6,780 nt of DNA, taken from the NCBI GenBank assembly GCA_964629765.1, contig CAZVTK010000208.1, positions 1 to 6,780 of the forward strand, written 5' to 3'. Below the pieces are notes generated by a model, which was not told the DNA's origin, did not search any database, and was given only the letters and a program-made list of their open reading frames with translations. Below are positions 6,195-6,780 of this stretch, piece after piece (the first letter of the stretch is position 1; each line of letters starts with the position of its first letter). The position numbers and the translations under genes were made by a program. Source of the stretch: RCIO01 sp964629765 (GTDB taxonomy: Bacteria; Pseudomonadota; Alphaproteobacteria; Rhizobiales; Rhizobiaceae).

Positions 6195-6780
6195 TCAGTG
6201 CAGGATCTGGCTGAGGAACAGTTTCGTCCGCTCGTGCTGCGGGTTGTCGAAGAACTCGTCCGGCGTGTTCTGCTCGACGATCTGGCCCTGGTCCATGAAG
6301 ATGACGCGGTTGGCCACCTGCCGTGCAAAGCCCATCTCGTGGGTCACGCACAGCATGGTCATGCCTTCCTCGGCGAGGCCGACCATGGTCTCCAGCACCT
6401 CCTTGATCATCTCGGGGTCGAGCGCGGAGGTCGGCTCGTCGAACAGCATGATGCGCGGGTTCATGCACAGCGAGCGGGCGATGGCGACGCGCTGCTGCTG
6501 GCCGCCGGAGAGCTGGCCGGGATATTTGTTCGCCTGCTCGGGGATCTTGACACGCTTGAGGAAGTGCATCGCCGTTTCCTCGGCCTGCTTCTTGGGCACC
6601 TTGCGCACCCAGATCGGCGCCAGCGTGCAGTTCTCGAGGATGGTCAGATGCGGGAAGAGGTTGAAGTGCTGGAACACCATGCCGACCTCGCGGCGCACCT
6701 CGTCGATCTTCTTGAGATCGTTGGTGAGTTCCTTGCCGTCGACGACGATCTTCCCCTTCTGATGCTCCTCCAGCCTGTTG
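6195..6780 (-). CDS. aapP: General L-amino acid ABC transporter ATP-binding protein (3' part, partial)
   Basis: The C-terminal 194 codons of a polar amino-acid ABC importer ATPase; the 5' end runs off the right edge with the frame open. The visible sequence begins at NRLEEHQKGKIVVDG, the stretch just after the Walker A helix, so Walker A itself is outside. Next come the Q-loop in MVFQHFNLFPH, the ABC signature LSGGQQQRVAIARSL, Walker B with D-loop in IMLFDEPTSALDPE, and the switch His in CVTHEMGFARQVA. The protein ends FLSQILH, as GlnQ/AapP proteins do. Features such as ILENCTLAPIWVRKVPKKQAEE and CMNPRIMLFDEP match what I know of rhizobial AapP, the last gene of aapJQMP, whose system takes up a broad range of L-amino acids; BztD and GlnQ are the near alternatives. 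The GTG at 6698 is an internal valine codon, not the start. Confidence 0.92.
   Translation of the reverse strand, partial: NRLEEHQKGKIVVDGKELTNDLKKIDEVRREVGMVFQHFNLFPHLTILENCTLAPIWVRKVPKKQAEETAMHFLKRVKIPEQANKYPGQLSGGQQQRVAIARSLCMNPRIMLFDEPTSALDPEMIKEVLETMVGLAEEGMTMLCVTHEMGFARQVANRVIFMDQGQIVEQNTPDEFFDNPQHERTKLFLSQILH

Noticed and set aside
1..6780. CRISPR array, insertion sequence, tRNA attachment site or phage genes
   Set aside because: I saw no regularly spaced repeats, transposase or integrase motifs, tRNA-like sequence or structural phage proteins. Nearly all of the window is filled by ordinary intact genes.

Overview
The window looks like chromosomal DNA from an alphaproteobacterium of the order Hyphomicrobiales (Rhizobiales), most likely the Mesorhizobium/Phyllobacteriaceae neighbourhood. 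The basis is high G+C coding sequence with strong G/C third positions, an amino-acid ABC ATPase that reads like rhizobial AapP, a ppk-ppx pair, and a left-edge intergenic hairpin cluster of a kind I associate with these genomes. The assignment comes from recognising sequence types, not from a search.

Layout, left to right. Positions 1-82 are intergenic and hold three stacked inverted repeats just beyond the 3' end of ppx. Positions 83-3825 (minus strand) are a two-gene operon, ppk then ppx, joined by a 4-base ATGA overlap. It encodes polyphosphate synthesis and polyphosphate degradation. A 149-base divergent spacer (3826-3974) follows; it contains a plausible PHO-box promoter pointing toward ppk. 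On the plus strand come a small CHCC zinc-finger protein (3975-4220) and, 16 bases later, a class A FAD-dependent monooxygenase (4237-5463). These two probably share a transcript. A further 52 bases downstream is a type II toxin-antitoxin pair of ParD/ParE type (5516-6117), also with an ATGA overlap and visibly less G/C-biased codon choice. A 77-base convergent spacer with a strong 9-bp hairpin separates the toxin from the 3' part of aapP (minus strand, 6195 to the right edge), which lacks its N-terminus and Walker A motif because the window ends.

Together these are mostly housekeeping genes: phosphate storage, a respiratory-type zinc protein with a flavin hydroxylase, and general amino-acid uptake. 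A small accessory toxin-antitoxin module sits between the flavoprotein and aapP. I found no CRISPR array, transposase, integrase, tRNA or rRNA, and no convincing sign of a wholly new system. The points most worth checking are the candidate PHO box, the toxin-antitoxin module, the left-edge repeat, and the zinc-finger/monooxygenase pairing.
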